From assembly GCA_900142905.1 (NCBI GenBank), contig FSRV01000001.1, forward strand, positions 1,116,001 to 1,180,000: a DNA stretch of 64,000 nucleotides. The letters run 5' to 3'. Numbering within the stretch: the stretch's first letter is position 1; every line of letters begins with the position of its first letter. Source of the stretch: Burkholderia sp. GAS332 (GTDB taxonomy: Bacteria > Pseudomonadota > Gammaproteobacteria > Burkholderiales > Burkholderiaceae). Positions 49,055 to 59,330 of the stretch are shown here, piece after piece. A model generated the notes under the pieces. That model did not search any database. It worked only from the letters and a program-made list of their open reading frames with translations, and was not told the DNA's origin. Made by a program: the position numbers and the translations under genes.

Positions 49055-50089
49055 ATGATCGAAATACGCAATATCTCTCAGCGGTTTGCCGGGCCCCGGG
49101 GCTGGGTCGAGGCGCTGCACAACGTCAATCTGTCGATTCCGGCGGGCGAGGTGTTCGGCATCATCGGCCGCAGCGGCGCGGGCAAGAGTACGCTCGTCCG
49201 CACGCTCAACCTGCTGACGCGCCCGAGCGAAGGCAACATCTTCGTCAACGGCCGCGACCTGACGACGCTGCCCGCCGCGCAATTGCGCGAGGCGCGTCGC
49301 GAGATCGGCATGATTTTCCAGCACTTCAACCTGCTGTCGTCGCGCACGGTGTACGAGAACGTGGCGTTGCCGCTCGAACTCGCCGGCATGAAGCGCGATG
49401 AGATCGAGGCGAACGTGTTGCCGCTGCTTGAGCTGGTCGGCCTGTCGGCGCAGAAGGATCGTTATCCGGCGCAGATCAGCGGCGGGCAGAAGCAGCGCGT
49501 GGGCATCGCGCGTGCGCTGGCAAGCAAACCGAAGGTGCTGCTCTCGGACGAAGCGACGTCCGCGCTCGATCCCGAAACCACGCGCGCGATTCTCGATCTG
49601 CTCAAGCGCATCAATCGCGAACTGAATCTGACGATCGTGCTGATCACGCATCAGATGGACGTGATCAAGCAGGTCTGCGACCGCGTCGCGGTGCTGGACG
49701 CGGGCCGTGTGGTCGAAGAGGGCAAGGTCATCGACGTATTCCTGCAACCGCATCATGAAGTGACGCGCGCGTTGATCGGCGACGTGATCGCGCAGGAACT
49801 GCCGCCCGCGATGAAGGCGCGCGTGGCCGAACGCCTGAAGACGGGGAGCGGCCATTTGCTGCGCCTGGCGTTCACCGGCTCGGGTGTCGATCAGCCGATC
49901 CTGTCGGAAACGATTCGCCGCTACGAACTCGACTTCAACATCCTGCACGGCCAGATCGACGAGATCCAGGGGCAGGCGTTCGGCTCGCTCGCGGTGCTCG
50001 CGGGCGGCGAACCGGTGAAGGTGGCACAGGCGCTGACCTATCTGCGCGAACAGGGTGTGGTGGTCGAGGAGCTGTCGTATGTTGAGTGA
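49055..50089 (+). CDS. metN: Methionine ABC transporter ATP-binding protein
   Basis: A 344-residue ATPase of the D/L-methionine importer. Walker A is GRSGAGKST near residue 38, the signature is [15 protein letters not shown] near 140, and Walker B is [13 protein letters not shown]. The C-terminal 90 residues form the NIL domain, which binds methionine and gives trans-inhibition in the family ([21 protein letters not shown] and the following strand). It overlaps metI by 11 bp. The ATG at 49055 is preferred over the longer frame opening at 49004. Confidence 0.96.
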   Translation: MIEIRNISQRFAGPRGWVEALHNVNLSIPAGEVFGIIGRSGAGKSTLVRTLNLLTRPSEGNIFVNGRDLTTLPAAQLREARREIGMIFQHFNLLSSRTVYENVALPLELAGMKRDEIEANVLPLLELVGLSAQKDRYPAQISGGQKQRVGIARALASKPKVLLSDEATSALDPETTRAILDLLKRINRELNLTIVLITHQMDVIKQVCDRVAVLDAGRVVEEGKVIDVFLQPHHEVTRALIGDVIAQELPPAMKARVAERLKTGSGHLLRLAFTGSGVDQPILSETIRRYELDFNILHGQIDEIQGQAFGSLAVLAGGEPVKVAQALTYLREQGVVVEELSYVE

Positions 50090-50732
50090 AATGTTCGATA
50101 TGTTCGTCCAGTCGTTCTGGGAAACGCTCGTGATGGTGGGCATTTCTGGACTGGTCGGCGCGGCGGTCGGTTTGCCGCTCGGCGTGCTGCTGTATCTGAC
50201 GGACCGTCAGGGCGTGCTGCAAAACATCGCGGTGAATCGCGTGATGGGGGTGATCGTCAACGCGGTGCGTTCGACGCCGTTCATCATCTTGCTGGTCGCG
50301 GTGATTCCGTTCACGCGGCTCGTGGTGGGTTCGTCGATCGGCACGGCTGCGGCCGTGGTGCCGCTGACGATCGCCGCGGCGCCGTTCATTGCGCGTCTGG
50401 TCGAAACCGCGCTGCGCGAAGTCGATCGCGGTCTGATCGAAGCGGCGCAGGCGATGGGCGCGACCACCAGCCAGATCGTTTTCAAGGTGCTGTTGCCGGA
50501 GTCGCTGCCGGGCGTGGTTGCCGGGTTGACGATCACGTTTGTCTCGCTGGTCGGCTATTCGGCGATGGCCGGTGCGATCGGCGGCGGCGGGCTCGGCGAT
50601 CTGGGCATTCGTTACGGGTATCAGCGTTTCCTGCCGGAAGTGATGGTGACGGTCGTGGTGATCCTGATCGTCTTCGTGCAACTGGTGCAGTCGTTCGGGG
50701 ATTGGCTCGTGCGTCGTTTGAGCCATAAGTAA
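50079..50732 (+). CDS. metI: Methionine ABC transporter permease
   Basis: A 217-residue integral membrane protein with five or six hydrophobic segments and the ABC permease EAA-type loop [25 protein letters not shown]. It pairs with MetN and MetQ for methionine uptake. The start at 50079 lies inside the end of metN, so translation is coupled. metQ follows after 33 bp. Confidence 0.96.
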   Translation: MLSEMFDMFVQSFWETLVMVGISGLVGAAVGLPLGVLLYLTDRQGVLQNIAVNRVMGVIVNAVRSTPFIILLVAVIPFTRLVVGSSIGTAAAVVPLTIAAAPFIARLVETALREVDRGLIEAAQAMGATTSQIVFKVLLPESLPGVVAGLTITFVSLVGYSAMAGAIGGGGLGDLGIRYGYQRFLPEVMVTVVVILIVFVQLVQSFGDWLVRRLSHK

Positions 50733-50765
50733 ACAACAGAATCGATAGATTCGGAAAGGTCATCC

Positions 50766-51566
50766 ATGCAACGTCGTTTCATTCTCAAGTTGGCCGCCAC
50801 GCTCGGCGCCGCATCGTTGTTCGCTGCCGCCACGGCGGCTCACGCTGAAGACACGATCAAGGTCGGCGTCACCGGCGGCCCGCACGCGCAGATCATGGAA
50901 GTCGTGAAGACGGTCGCAGCAAAGAACGGCCTCAACATCAAGATCATCGAGTTCTCCGACTACGTGCAGCCGAACGCGGCGCTCGCCAGCGGCGACCTGG
51001 ACGCGAACAGCTACCAGCATGACCCGTACTTGCAGGCACAGGTGAAGGACCGCGGCTACAAGCTGATTCGCATCGCCGATACGGTCACGTACCCGATGGG
51101 CATCTACTCGAAGAAAGTGAAGACGCTGGCTGAGTTGCAGCCGGGCGCGAAGATCGCGGTGCCGAACGATCCGACCAATGGCGGCCGTGCGCTCCTGTTG
51201 CTGCAAAAGCAGGGTCTGCTGAAGCTGCGCCCGGATGCGGGTCTGAAGGCGACGCCGCTCGACATCGTCGATAACCCGAAGAAGCTGAAGATCGTCGAAC
51301 TCGACGCCGCGCAAATCCCGCGTTCGCTGAACGACGTGGACGCCGCCGCGATCAACACGAACTTTGCGATGGAAGCGGGGCTGAAGCCCAAGCAGGACGC
51401 CATCGCGATCGAAGACCCGAAGGGTCCGTACGTGAACATCATCGCAATCCGCGAGGCTGACAAGAACAAGCCTTGGGTTGCGAAGCTGGTCGCGGCGTAT
51501 CATTCGCCGGAAGTGAAGCAGTTCGTCGAGAGCAAGTTCGGCGGCTCGGTGATCACCGCCTGGTGA
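50766..51566 (+). CDS. metQ: Methionine ABC transporter substrate-binding protein (MetQ/NlpA family)
   Basis: A 266-residue periplasmic binding protein of the NlpA family. Signature segments are IKVGVTGGPHAQIMEVVK, FSDYVQPNAALASGDLDANSYQHDPYL and PNDPTNGGRALLLLQ. The signal peptide (LAATLGAASLFAAATAAHA) ends at A-H-A and lacks the lipobox cysteine found in E. coli MetQ, so it is probably soluble rather than lipid-anchored. It closes the metNIQ operon, which is followed by a terminator. Confidence 0.95.
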   Translation: MQRRFILKLAATLGAASLFAAATAAHAEDTIKVGVTGGPHAQIMEVVKTVAAKNGLNIKIIEFSDYVQPNAALASGDLDANSYQHDPYLQAQVKDRGYKLIRIADTVTYPMGIYSKKVKTLAELQPGAKIAVPNDPTNGGRALLLLQKQGLLKLRPDAGLKATPLDIVDNPKKLKIVELDAAQIPRSLNDVDAAAINTNFAMEAGLKPKQDAIAIEDPKGPYVNIIAIREADKNKPWVAKLVAAYHSPEVKQFVESKFGGSVITAW

Positions 51567-51639
51567 TCGGATGGCCGGTTTGTCGACCGTTTCGCATAAC
51601 AAGACACGACGGCAATGCAAAACTAGGGACGTAAGTCTT

Positions 51640-51666
51640 AACCCGGGGTTGTCACCCGGGTTTTTT
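51640..51666 (+). terminator. Rho-independent terminator after metQ
   Basis: AACCCGGG/CCCGGGTT (51640-51647 and 51655-51662) followed by TTTTTT. Confidence 0.88.
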
Positions 51667-51771
51667 AGAGATTAAAATAGTACGATCGTTCGATATTGCC
51701 GTCACGCCGCTGAGGAGCGATATCCTCCTGCTAGAGCGCCCGCGACACGGCTGCCGCGAAAAGGCAGTCGC

Positions 51772-51777
51772 TATAAT
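51772..51777 (+). promoter_or_regulatory. Candidate -10 element of the etfBA operon
   Basis: A perfect TATAAT lies 40 bp before the etfB start codon in a suitable position. There is no clear -35 hexamer 16-18 bp upstream. Confidence 0.45.
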
Positions 51778-51817
51778 GTTCGTTGGGTTGACGTATTCGT
51801 AACTTTGGAGCGTGTGC

Positions 51818-52567
51818 ATGAAAATCCTGGTGCCAGTCAAGAGAGTGGTCGATTACAACGTGAAAGTTCGAGTGAAATCGGACGGCACGGGCGTCGACAT
51901 CGCGAACGTGAAGATGTCGATGAATCCGTTCGACGAAATCGCAGTTGAAGAAGCTGTTCGTCTGAGGGAAGCCGGCGTAGCGACTGAAGTGATCGCCGTG
52001 TCGGCAGGAGTGACGCAAGCGCAGGAAACGCTGCGCACGGCGCTGGCAATCGGCGCGGACCGCGCGATCCTGATCGAGTCGAACGAAGACCTGCAGCCGC
52101 TGGCGGTCGCCAAGCTTCTGAAGGCGCTGGTCGACAAGGAACAGCCTGGGCTGGTCATCCTCGGCAAGCAGGCCATCGACGACGATTCGAACCAGACCGG
52201 TCAGATGCTGGCTGCGCTGGCCAACCTGCCGCAAGCTACGTTCGCCTCGAAGGTTGTCGTGGCCGACGGTAAGGCGACGGTTTCGCGCGAAGTGGATGGT
52301 GGTGCTGAAACGCTGTCGCTGAGCTTGCCGGCTGTGATCACGACCGATCTGCGCCTGAACGAGCCGCGCTACGTGACGCTGCCGAACATCATGAAGGCGA
52401 AGAAGAAGCCGCTGGAAGTCATCAAGCCGGAAGACCTCGGCGTTGATGTGACACCGCGTCTGAAAACGCTGAAAGTCGTCGAGCCGCCGAAGCGCTCCGC
52501 CGGTGTGAAGGTGCCGGATGTGAAGACGCTGGTCGAGAAGCTGAAGACCGAAGCCAAGGTGCTGTAA
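51818..52567 (+). CDS. etfB: Electron transfer flavoprotein subunit beta
   Basis: A 249-residue subunit of the ETF heterodimer, which takes electrons from acyl-CoA dehydrogenases and holds AMP. It starts [20 protein letters not shown], has [21 protein letters not shown] near residue 33, and [24 protein letters not shown] in the second half, the ETF-beta signature. The gene is 13 bp upstream of etfA. An ATG two codons later than the longest frame was chosen. Confidence 0.97.
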   Translation: MKILVPVKRVVDYNVKVRVKSDGTGVDIANVKMSMNPFDEIAVEEAVRLREAGVATEVIAVSAGVTQAQETLRTALAIGADRAILIESNEDLQPLAVAKLLKALVDKEQPGLVILGKQAIDDDSNQTGQMLAALANLPQATFASKVVVADGKATVSREVDGGAETLSLSLPAVITTDLRLNEPRYVTLPNIMKAKKKPLEVIKPEDLGVDVTPRLKTLKVVEPPKRSAGVKVPDVKTLVEKLKTEAKVL

Positions 52568-52580
52568 GGAGACGGACGAA

Positions 52581-53516
52581 ATGACGAATCTGGTAATAGC
52601 AGAACACGATAACGCGTCGATCAAGGCCGCGACGCTGAACACGATTGCCGCCGCGCAGAAGATTGGTGGCGATATTCACGTGCTGGTCGCAGGTGAAAAC
52701 GCGCAGGGCGCAGCGGATGCAGCCGCGAAGATTGCAGGCGTTAGCAAAGTGCTGCTGGCCGACGCGCCGCAACTCGCAGCGGGTCTCGCGGAAAACGTCG
52801 AAGCGACGGTGCTGAACATCGCGAAGGACTACACGCACATCCTCGCGCCGGCAACGGCCTACGGCAAGAACATCGCGCCGCGTATCGCCGCGAAGCTCGA
52901 CGTCGCGCAGATCAGCGATATCACCGCCGTGGACAGCGCCGATACATTCGAGCGCCCGATCTACGCGGGTAACGCGATCGCAACGGTGCAATCGGCTGAT
53001 CCGATCAAGGTCATCACGGTCCGCACGACCGGTTTCGACCCGGTCGCAGCAGAAGGCGGCAGCGCAACGGTCGAGAAGATCGAAGCCGCAGCCGACACGG
53101 GTCTCTCGCAATTCGTGAGCCGTGAAGTCACGAAGCTGGACCGCCCGGAACTGACCTCGGCGAAGATCATCGTCTCGGGTGGCCGTGGTCTGGGCAACGG
53201 CGAGAACTACACCAAGGTTCTGGAACCGCTGGCCGACAAGCTGAACGCAGCGCTGGGCGCATCGCGCGCAGCAGTCGATGCGGGCTTCGTACCGAACGAC
53301 TACCAGGTCGGCCAGACCGGCAAGATCGTCGCGCCGCAACTGTACGTGGCGGTCGGTATCTCGGGTGCGATCCAGCATCTGGCCGGCATGAAAGACTCGA
53401 AAGTGATCGTGGCGATCAACAAGGACCCGGAAGCGCCGATTTTCAGCGTTGCCGACTATGGTCTGGTGGGCGATCTGTTCACGGTTGTGCCGGAACTCGT
53501 TAGCGAGCTTGGCTAA
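52581..53516 (+). CDS. etfA: Electron transfer flavoprotein subunit alpha
   Basis: A 311-residue FAD-binding ETF subunit. The C-terminal FAD domain has [23 protein letters not shown] and the signature [31 protein letters not shown] (read in pieces). It forms the dimer with EtfB and passes electrons to ETF-ubiquinone oxidoreductase. A strong ribosome binding site AAGGAG precedes the ATG. A terminator separates it from the acyl-CoA dehydrogenase gene. Confidence 0.97.
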   Translation: MTNLVIAEHDNASIKAATLNTIAAAQKIGGDIHVLVAGENAQGAADAAAKIAGVSKVLLADAPQLAAGLAENVEATVLNIAKDYTHILAPATAYGKNIAPRIAAKLDVAQISDITAVDSADTFERPIYAGNAIATVQSADPIKVITVRTTGFDPVAAEGGSATVEKIEAAADTGLSQFVSREVTKLDRPELTSAKIIVSGGRGLGNGENYTKVLEPLADKLNAALGASRAAVDAGFVPNDYQVGQTGKIVAPQLYVAVGISGAIQHLAGMKDSKVIVAINKDPEAPIFSVADYGLVGDLFTVVPELVSELG

Positions 53517-53555
53517 CCGCCACAGCGCCGTGTAAAAGGCGTCTGGCAGCACACG

Positions 53556-53593
53556 AAAGGGCGTGGGACCTATCAAGTCCGGCGCCCTTTTTT
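53556..53593 (+). terminator. Terminator between etfA and the acyl-CoA dehydrogenase gene
   Basis: AAAGGGCG/CGCCCTTT (53556-53563 and 53583-53590) with inner pairing GGAC/GTCC and a T run at the end. The following gene starts only about 30 bp later, so some readthrough or a promoter inside is likely. Confidence 0.75.
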
Positions 53594-53620
53594 ATATCGA
53601 AAGGCAGGAGGAGAACTGAA

Positions 53621-55411
53621 ATGAGCTATACGGCGCCCATCAAGGACATGCTGTTCGTGATGAAAGAACTGGCCGGTCTCGAAGATATCGCGACGCTGCC
53701 GGGCTTCGAAGACGCGAACCTCGATACGGCTCAGGCCGTGCTCGAAGAGTCGGCGAAACTGTGCGGCGAAGTGCTGGCGCCGCTGAACGTGGAAGGCGAT
53801 CGTAATCCGAGCAGCTGGAAAGACGGCGTGGTCACCGCAACGCCCGGTTTCAAGGACGCATTCCGCCAGTTCGGCGAAGGCGGCTGGCAAGGCGTGCAAC
53901 ATCCGGTCGAGTACGAAGGCCAGGGTCTGCCCAAGCTGATCGCCACCGCCTGTATCGAGATGCTGAACGCGTCGAACCTGTCGTTCGCGCTGTGCCCGCT
54001 GCTCACGGATGGCGCCATCGAGGCGCTGCTCACGGCGGGCAGCGAAGCGCAGAAACAAACCTACGTGCCCAAGCTGATTTCCGGTGAATGGACCGGCACG
54101 ATGAACCTGACCGAGCCGCAAGCCGGCTCCGATCTCGCGCTGGTGCGCACGCGCGCGGAGCCGCAAGGTGACGGTTCGTTCAAGCTGTTCGGCACGAAGA
54201 TTTTCATCACATGGGGCGAGCACGACATGGCGACGAACATCGCCCATCTCGTGCTGGCGCGCACGCCGAATGCACCGGAAGGCGTGAAGGGCATTTCGCT
54301 TTTCATCGTGCCGAAGTTTCTCATCAACGAAGACGGCTCGCTCGGCGAGCGCAACGACGTGCATTGCGTGTCGATTGAACACAAGCTCGGCATCAAGGCG
54401 AGCCCGACCGCGGTGCTCCAATTCGGCGATCACGGCGGCGCGATCGGTCATCTGATCGGCGAAGAAAATCGCGGCCTCGAATACATGTTCATCATGATGA
54501 ACGCCGCGCGTTTCGCGGTGGGCATGCAGGGTGTGGCCATGTCGGATCGCGCTTATCAGAAGGCCGTTGCGTATGCGAAGGATCGCGTGCAAAGCCGGCC
54601 GGTGGATGGCTCCGCAAAACAATCGGTGGCGATCATTCAGCACCCGGACGTGCGCCGCATGCTCGCGACGATGCGTGGCCTCACGGAAGCATCGCGCGCG
54701 TTGGCGTATGTCGCCGCGGCTCACAGCGATATCGCGCATCGTCATCCTGATGAAGCGAAGCGCGCTGAACACCAGGCGATCTACGAATACCTCGTGCCGA
54801 TCGTGAAGGGGTGGAGCACGGAACTGTCGATCGACGTGACGAGCCTCGGCGTGCAGGTGCACGGCGGCATGGGCTTCATCGAAGAAACGGGCGCCGCGCA
54901 GTACTACCGCGACGCGCGCATTCTGCCGATTTACGAAGGGACGACCGCGATTCAGGCCAACGACCTGATCGGCCGCAAGACGGTGCGCGACGGCGGCAAG
55001 GTCGCGAAGTCGCTGCTGGCTGGTGTCGCGGAAACGATCGAGGCGCTCGGCGCGCAACAAGGCGCTGCGTTCGATTCGATGAAGACGTATCTGGCGCAGG
55101 GTCATCGCTCGCTCGCCGCTGTGGTCGATTTTGTTGTCGCCAACACGAAGAGCGATCCGAACGCGGTGTTCGCCGGCAGCGTGCCGTATCTGAAGCTGGC
55201 GGGCGTCGTGCTGGGCGGCTGGCAGATGGCGCGGGCGTTGCTCGTGGCGGCTGAAAAGCGCGACGAAGATCCGTCGTTCTACGGCGCGAAGATCGCGACG
55301 GCACAGTTCTATGCCGAGCATGTGCTGCCGCTGGCTTCGGCGTTGGAAGCGTCGATCATTAGCGCGAAGGGTGGGGAGAGCGTGCTGGCGTTGTCGGAAG
55401 ATCAGTTCTGA
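53621..55411 (+). CDS. Acyl-CoA dehydrogenase with extended C-terminal domain
   Basis: A 596-residue FAD enzyme, the long form that includes the N-terminal ACAD extension and a C-terminal domain of about 130 residues. FAD and substrate segments are MNLTEPQAGSDLALVRTRA and LFGTKIFITWGEHDM. The catalytic Glu lies in RILPIYEGTTAIQANDLIGRK near residue 445. Members of this group act on medium or short acyl-CoA, or on 3-methylthiopropionyl-CoA (DmdC); which applies here is open. Position behind etfBA, its electron acceptor, supports the call. Confidence 0.93.
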   Translation: MSYTAPIKDMLFVMKELAGLEDIATLPGFEDANLDTAQAVLEESAKLCGEVLAPLNVEGDRNPSSWKDGVVTATPGFKDAFRQFGEGGWQGVQHPVEYEGQGLPKLIATACIEMLNASNLSFALCPLLTDGAIEALLTAGSEAQKQTYVPKLISGEWTGTMNLTEPQAGSDLALVRTRAEPQGDGSFKLFGTKIFITWGEHDMATNIAHLVLARTPNAPEGVKGISLFIVPKFLINEDGSLGERNDVHCVSIEHKLGIKASPTAVLQFGDHGGAIGHLIGEENRGLEYMFIMMNAARFAVGMQGVAMSDRAYQKAVAYAKDRVQSRPVDGSAKQSVAIIQHPDVRRMLATMRGLTEASRALAYVAAAHSDIAHRHPDEAKRAEHQAIYEYLVPIVKGWSTELSIDVTSLGVQVHGGMGFIEETGAAQYYRDARILPIYEGTTAIQANDLIGRKTVRDGGKVAKSLLAGVAETIEALGAQQGAAFDSMKTYLAQGHRSLAAVVDFVVANTKSDPNAVFAGSVPYLKLAGVVLGGWQMARALLVAAEKRDEDPSFYGAKIATAQFYAEHVLPLASALEASIISAKGGESVLALSEDQF

Positions 55412-55461
55412 TGGTGCACTTCTTCTCTCGAGCTATGTAGCGAAAGCTCGTGCGAAAAAAC

Positions 55462-55494
55462 AAACGGCGCCCCGTGAGGCGCCGTTTGCTTTTG
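55462..55494. terminator. Terminator between the acyl-CoA dehydrogenase gene and dadA
   Basis: The perfect 10-bp stem AAACGGCGCC/GGCGCCGTTT (55462-55471 and 55478-55487) is followed by GCTTTTG. An A-rich stretch on the left lets it serve the convergent dadA transcript as well. Confidence 0.8.
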
Positions 55495-55559
55495 TCAGGC
55501 CGGTTTGTCTGGGATGACGAACCGGCGCAACCGCTCGCGAAGCGTTAAAACATTAAACC

Positions 55560-56846
55560 TTAGGCATAAGCCGGACGATGCGCTTCGCCGATCTCGCCGA
55601 GATAGCGATGCACCGACAGATCGTCCGCCTTGATCACCGGCTGCTTGCCCGACATCACGTCGGCCAGCAATTGGCCCGAGCCACACGACATCGTCCAGCC
55701 CAGCGTACCGTGACCCGTATTCAGGAACAGGTTCGGCACGGGGGTGCGGCCGACGATCGGCGTGCCGTCCGGCGTCATCGGACGCAGGCCGGTCCAGAAG
55801 CTGGCCTTCGACGTATCGCCGCCGCCCGGGAACAGATCATTCACGCACAGTTCCAGCGTTTCGCGGCGCGCCTGGCGCAGCGACTTGTCGAAACCGACGA
55901 TCTCCGCCATGCCGCCGACGCGAATCCGGTCATCAAAGCGCGTGATCGCGATCTTGTAGGTCTCGTCGAGCACGGTGGAAATCGGCGCAGCTGCTTTATT
56001 GACGATCGGCGCGGTGATCGAATAGCCCTTGAGCGGGTAGACCGGAATCTTCACGAGGCCGGACAGGAATTTCGTCGAGTACGAACCGAGCGCGACAACG
56101 AACGAATCCGCGCGTACTAGTTCAGCACCGCATTGCACGCCGGCGATACGGTCGCCTGCCATGGCGAGTGCGTCGATCGGCGTGTTGTAGCGGAACTTGA
56201 CGCCCAGTTGCTCAGCGAGCGCGGCGAGGCGCGTGGTGAACATCTGGCAGTCGCCGGTTTCGTCGCCCGGCAGGCGCAGACCGCCCGTCAGCTTATGCGA
56301 GACCGCGGCGAGCGCCGGTTCGGCTTGCGCGAGTTCGGCCGGCGACAGCAGTTCATACGGCACGTTGGCTTCCTTCAGCACGGCGATGTCTTTCGCGGCG
56401 CCGTCGAACTGCTGTTGCGTGCGGAATACCTGCAGCGTGCCGCCCGTGCGGCCTTCGTACTGGATGCCGGTTTCGGCGCGCAGCGCTTGCAAACAATCGC
56501 GGCTGTATTCGGCGAGGCGGACCATGCGGCCCTTGTTCACCGCATAACGCGACGACGTGCAGTTCTGCAGCATCTGCCACATCCATTGCAACTGGAATTG
56601 CGTGCCGTCGAGGCGGATCGCCAGCGGCGCATGCTTCTGGAACATCCACTTGACGGCTTTCAGCGGCACGCCCGGCGCCGCCCATGGCGACGCATAGCCC
56701 GGCGAGATCTGGCCGGCATTGGCAAAGCTCGTTTCGAGCGCTGGGCCGGCCTCGCGGTCGATTACCGTGACTTCGTGACCGGCACGCGCCAGATAATAAG
56801 CGCTCGTCACCCCGACGACGCCACTGCCCAAAACGACGACTCGCAT
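55560..56846 (-). CDS. dadA: D-amino acid dehydrogenase small subunit
   Basis: A 428-residue FAD-dependent membrane-associated dehydrogenase that oxidises D-alanine and other D-amino acids to keto acids. It starts [31 protein letters not shown] and contains [29 protein letters not shown] (read in pieces), specific for DadA. The C-terminal [24 protein letters not shown] matches the family. It is divergent from an Lrp-type regulator 169 bp away, the common dadA control arrangement. No dadX racemase gene is nearby. Confidence 0.96.
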   Translation of the reverse strand: MRVVVLGSGVVGVTSAYYLARAGHEVTVIDREAGPALETSFANAGQISPGYASPWAAPGVPLKAVKWMFQKHAPLAIRLDGTQFQLQWMWQMLQNCTSSRYAVNKGRMVRLAEYSRDCLQALRAETGIQYEGRTGGTLQVFRTQQQFDGAAKDIAVLKEANVPYELLSPAELAQAEPALAAVSHKLTGGLRLPGDETGDCQMFTTRLAALAEQLGVKFRYNTPIDALAMAGDRIAGVQCGAELVRADSFVVALGSYSTKFLSGLVKIPVYPLKGYSITAPIVNKAAAPISTVLDETYKIAITRFDDRIRVGGMAEIVGFDKSLRQARRETLELCVNDLFPGGGDTSKASFWTGLRPMTPDGTPIVGRTPVPNLFLNTGHGTLGWTMSCGSGQLLADVMSGKQPVIKADDLSVHRYLGEIGEAHRPAYA

Positions 56847-57015
56847 AGCTGCTCCAGGATATTCAAAAAGAGTTCTGAGGGCGTCCCGCTCGCCGATTCG
56901 TTGGAATTCGTTCGATTAACGAGGTGTAATGCGGATCGCCCAGTGTTAACCGCTATACTATTAACAGTCAGGTAGGTTTTGTTATTGTATTTTCAAGATT
57001 TTCAGCAAAAACACT

Positions 57016-57504
57016 ATGCGTACACAGCGCCAACCGGTCCGGGCCCTCGACAAACTCGATCACAAGATCCTGCGGCTCCTGCAGCAGGACGGCCGGATGG
57101 CGATGAAAGACCTCGCCGAACAGGTCGGACTGTCGGTGACGCCCTGCATCGAGCGGGTCAAACGGATGGAGCGCGACGGTGTGATCACCGGCTATCACGC
57201 ACGTGTGAACCCGGCCGAACTGGGCGCGGCGCTGCTGGTGTTCGTCGAGATCACGCTCGATCACAAAAGCGGCAACATGTTCGACCAGTTCCGCCGCGAG
57301 GTGCAGAAGATCCCCGAGGTGCTGGAGTGCCACCTCGTCTCGGGCGACTTTGACTATCTGATCAAGGCGCGCATCGGCGAAATGGCCGACTACCGCAAGC
57401 TGCTGGGCGACATCCTGCTGCAACTGCCCGGCGCGGTGCAGTCGAAGAGTTATGTGGTGATGGAAGAGATCAAGGAAACGCTGACGATCGCGGTTGGCGA
57501 TTAG
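57016..57504 (+). CDS. Lrp/AsnC-family transcriptional regulator
   Basis: A 162-residue regulator with an N-terminal helix-turn-helix (LDHKILRLLQQDGRMAMKDLAEQVGLSVTPCIERVKRMERDGVI, read in pieces) and a C-terminal RAM ligand domain (LECHLVSGDFDYLIKARI). It is close to the Lrp proteins that control D-alanine or leucine response genes. The A/T-rich divergent spacer with TTAAC-type repeats near 56945-56965 could be its binding region. It probably activates dadA in the presence of amino acids. Confidence 0.92.
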   Translation: MRTQRQPVRALDKLDHKILRLLQQDGRMAMKDLAEQVGLSVTPCIERVKRMERDGVITGYHARVNPAELGAALLVFVEITLDHKSGNMFDQFRREVQKIPEVLECHLVSGDFDYLIKARIGEMADYRKLLGDILLQLPGAVQSKSYVVMEEIKETLTIAVGD

Positions 57505-57549
57505 CTCGCGCGGCAGGGACGTAACTGGACTCGACAAACGGCGTAAACA

Positions 57550-57565
57550 CTGTATATTTATACAG
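57550..57565 (+). promoter_or_regulatory. LexA (SOS) box before the SplB-like gene
   Basis: CTGTATATTTATACAG fits the CTGT-N8-ACAG consensus exactly, and its centre has the usual alternating A/T. It lies 37 bp before the GTG start. The dyad is wider: flanking arms GGCGTAAA and TTTACGCC extend it to 57540-57577 with one extra base. Confidence 0.75.
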
Positions 57566-57602
57566 GTGTTTTACGCCGTTTTTGTTTTCCCGTGCTCCAG
57601 CC

Positions 57603-58748
57603 GTGACCGATTCCGACATCCATTCTGCTAACGAATTTCCGATCGCTCCGCCCACGCCCCGCAAGGGGCGCGGCGCGGTGACGAACCTGCAAGGTCGTTA
57701 CGAAGTCGACCAGCGCGAAGTGGTGGACGACGGCTGGCTTTCGTCGCCGGAAGAAGACGGCGAGCCCAAGGCCTTGCGCACGCAGGTTTTCGAAGAGCGC
57801 GCCAAGACCATTCTCACGCGTAATGCGTCGCCGGATATTCCGTTCAGCGTGTCGCTGAACCCGTATCGGGGCTGCGAACATGGCTGTATTTACTGCTTCG
57901 CGCGGCCTACGCATAGTTATCTGGGGCTCTCGCCAGGGCTCGACTTCGAAAGCCGCATCTACGCGAAGGTCAATGCGCCGGAATTGCTCGAGCGCGAGTT
58001 GTCGAAGAAGTCCTATGTGCCGGAGCCGATCGCGCTGGGCGTCAATACCGACGCCTGGCAACCCGCCGAGCGCGATTTGCGGCTGACGCGGCGGGTGATC
58101 GAAGTGCTCAGCGAGCGGGGTCATCCCTTCGCGGCGATCACCAAATCGTCGCTGATCGAGCGCGATCTCGATCTGCTCGCGCCCATGGCGGCGCGCGGGC
58201 AGTTCATGGCGGCCATCACGATCACCACGCTGGATGCGGAGATCGCGCGCACGCTTGAGCCGCGTGCGGCCACGCCGTCGCGTCGATTGCGCACGATCCG
58301 TACGTTGAGCGAGGCGGGGATTCCCGTTGGCGTAAGCATCGCGCCGGTGATTCCGTTCGTCACCGAGCCGGATATGGAGCGCGTGCTGGAAGCTTGTGCG
58401 GAAGCCGGCGCATCCAACGCGAGCTACATCGTGCTGCGCTTGCCGTGGGAAGTCGCGCCGCTATTCAAGGATTGGCTCGCGGCGCATTTTCCCGATCGGG
58501 CTGACCGGGTGATGAGTCGCGTGCGCGATATGCGGGGCGGGAAAGACTACGACTCGAACTTCTCCACCCGAATGAAGGGAGAAGGGCTGTGGGCGGACCT
58601 GCTGAAGCAGCGCTTCCACAACGCTGTGCGCCGGCTCGGGTTGAACCGGCGCGATCGCGGCATTCTCGATATGTCGCATTTTCGCCGGGTCGAGCCGGTG
58701 CGTGCTGAACCGCCGCCACGCGAGAATCCGCAGTTGAGGCTTTTTTAG
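57603..58748 (+). CDS. Radical SAM protein, PA0069/SplB-like family
   Basis: A 381-residue radical SAM enzyme of the COG1533 group, related to spore photoproduct lyase. The [4Fe-4S] cysteines are C91, C95 and C98 in YRGCEHGCIYCFAR. The N-terminal signature RGRYEVDQREVVDDGW-like stretch and the C-terminal acidic and basic parts fit the PA0069 family. Its activity is not known; the SplB relationship and a perfect LexA-type box 37 bp upstream suggest DNA damage response. The GTG at 57603 was chosen; a TTG at 57582 would add seven residues. Confidence 0.88.
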   Translation: MTDSDIHSANEFPIAPPTPRKGRGAVTNLQGRYEVDQREVVDDGWLSSPEEDGEPKALRTQVFEERAKTILTRNASPDIPFSVSLNPYRGCEHGCIYCFARPTHSYLGLSPGLDFESRIYAKVNAPELLERELSKKSYVPEPIALGVNTDAWQPAERDLRLTRRVIEVLSERGHPFAAITKSSLIERDLDLLAPMAARGQFMAAITITTLDAEIARTLEPRAATPSRRLRTIRTLSEAGIPVGVSIAPVIPFVTEPDMERVLEACAEAGASNASYIVLRLPWEVAPLFKDWLAAHFPDRADRVMSRVRDMRGGKDYDSNFSTRMKGEGLWADLLKQRFHNAVRRLGLNRRDRGILDMSHFRRVEPVRAEPPPRENPQLRLF

Positions 58749-58764
58749 CGCGGCGCGCGTCAGG

Positions 58765-59232
58765 TCATTGCGACAGCGCTTTGGCGGCCTGCACCTGGCT
58801 TTCGAAGTAAGTCTGGAACGAGATCGCGAGGCCCGTCATCAGCAGGAACGCGCCGATCAGCAGCGAAAAGATCACGATGAAAATGACCGTCCAGCCGGAG
58901 CGGCTTTTGCGCTGGGTTTGCGCGTTGAACTGCGCGTCCCATTTTTCATCCGGCCGCAGGCCGTAGACGATCGCCGCCAGAAAGGCGGAGAGCAGTGAAA
59001 CTGCGCCGAAAAAAGCGAGTACCCAGCCGAGCATCGAGGCCCGCTCGCTTGCCACGACCAGCATGGCGCCAGGAATGCCGATCAGCGTACCGAGCAGATG
59101 GGCCCAGCCGTAAATGTCGCGCGTGCCGTACAAATAGAAACGGTGGGCGCCAAGGCTGCCGAAGAAGAACGCCAGCGCGGCAGTAATCGTCTTGGATCTG
59201 AAACGCAAGGAAGTCGAAGCAAGGGTGGACAT
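58765..59232 (-). CDS. TM2-domain membrane protein
   Basis: A 155-residue inner-membrane protein. The first part is a TM2 domain with the motif SKTITAALAFFFGSLGAHRFYLYGTRDIYGWAHL, in which GxHRFYLG-type turns join two helices. Two further hydrophobic segments follow (MLGWVLAFFGAVSLLSAFLAAIVYG and WTVIFIVIFSLLIGAFLLMTGL), separated by a polar loop. The function of such proteins is unknown. I chose the ATG at 59232, which fits the domain start. Confidence 0.82.
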   Translation of the reverse strand: MSTLASTSLRFRSKTITAALAFFFGSLGAHRFYLYGTRDIYGWAHLLGTLIGIPGAMLVVASERASMLGWVLAFFGAVSLLSAFLAAIVYGLRPDEKWDAQFNAQTQRKSRSGWTVIFIVIFSLLIGAFLLMTGLAISFQTYFESQVQAAKALSQ

Positions 59233-59330
59233 GTAGGCGAGAGCAGAGTGACAGACGGTCGAAAGGAGCGGCGCGCCGGTGGGCACGGACCGACGCGCAT
59301 TCTACGCCCGCGGCGCGCTTACGGCGAAGG

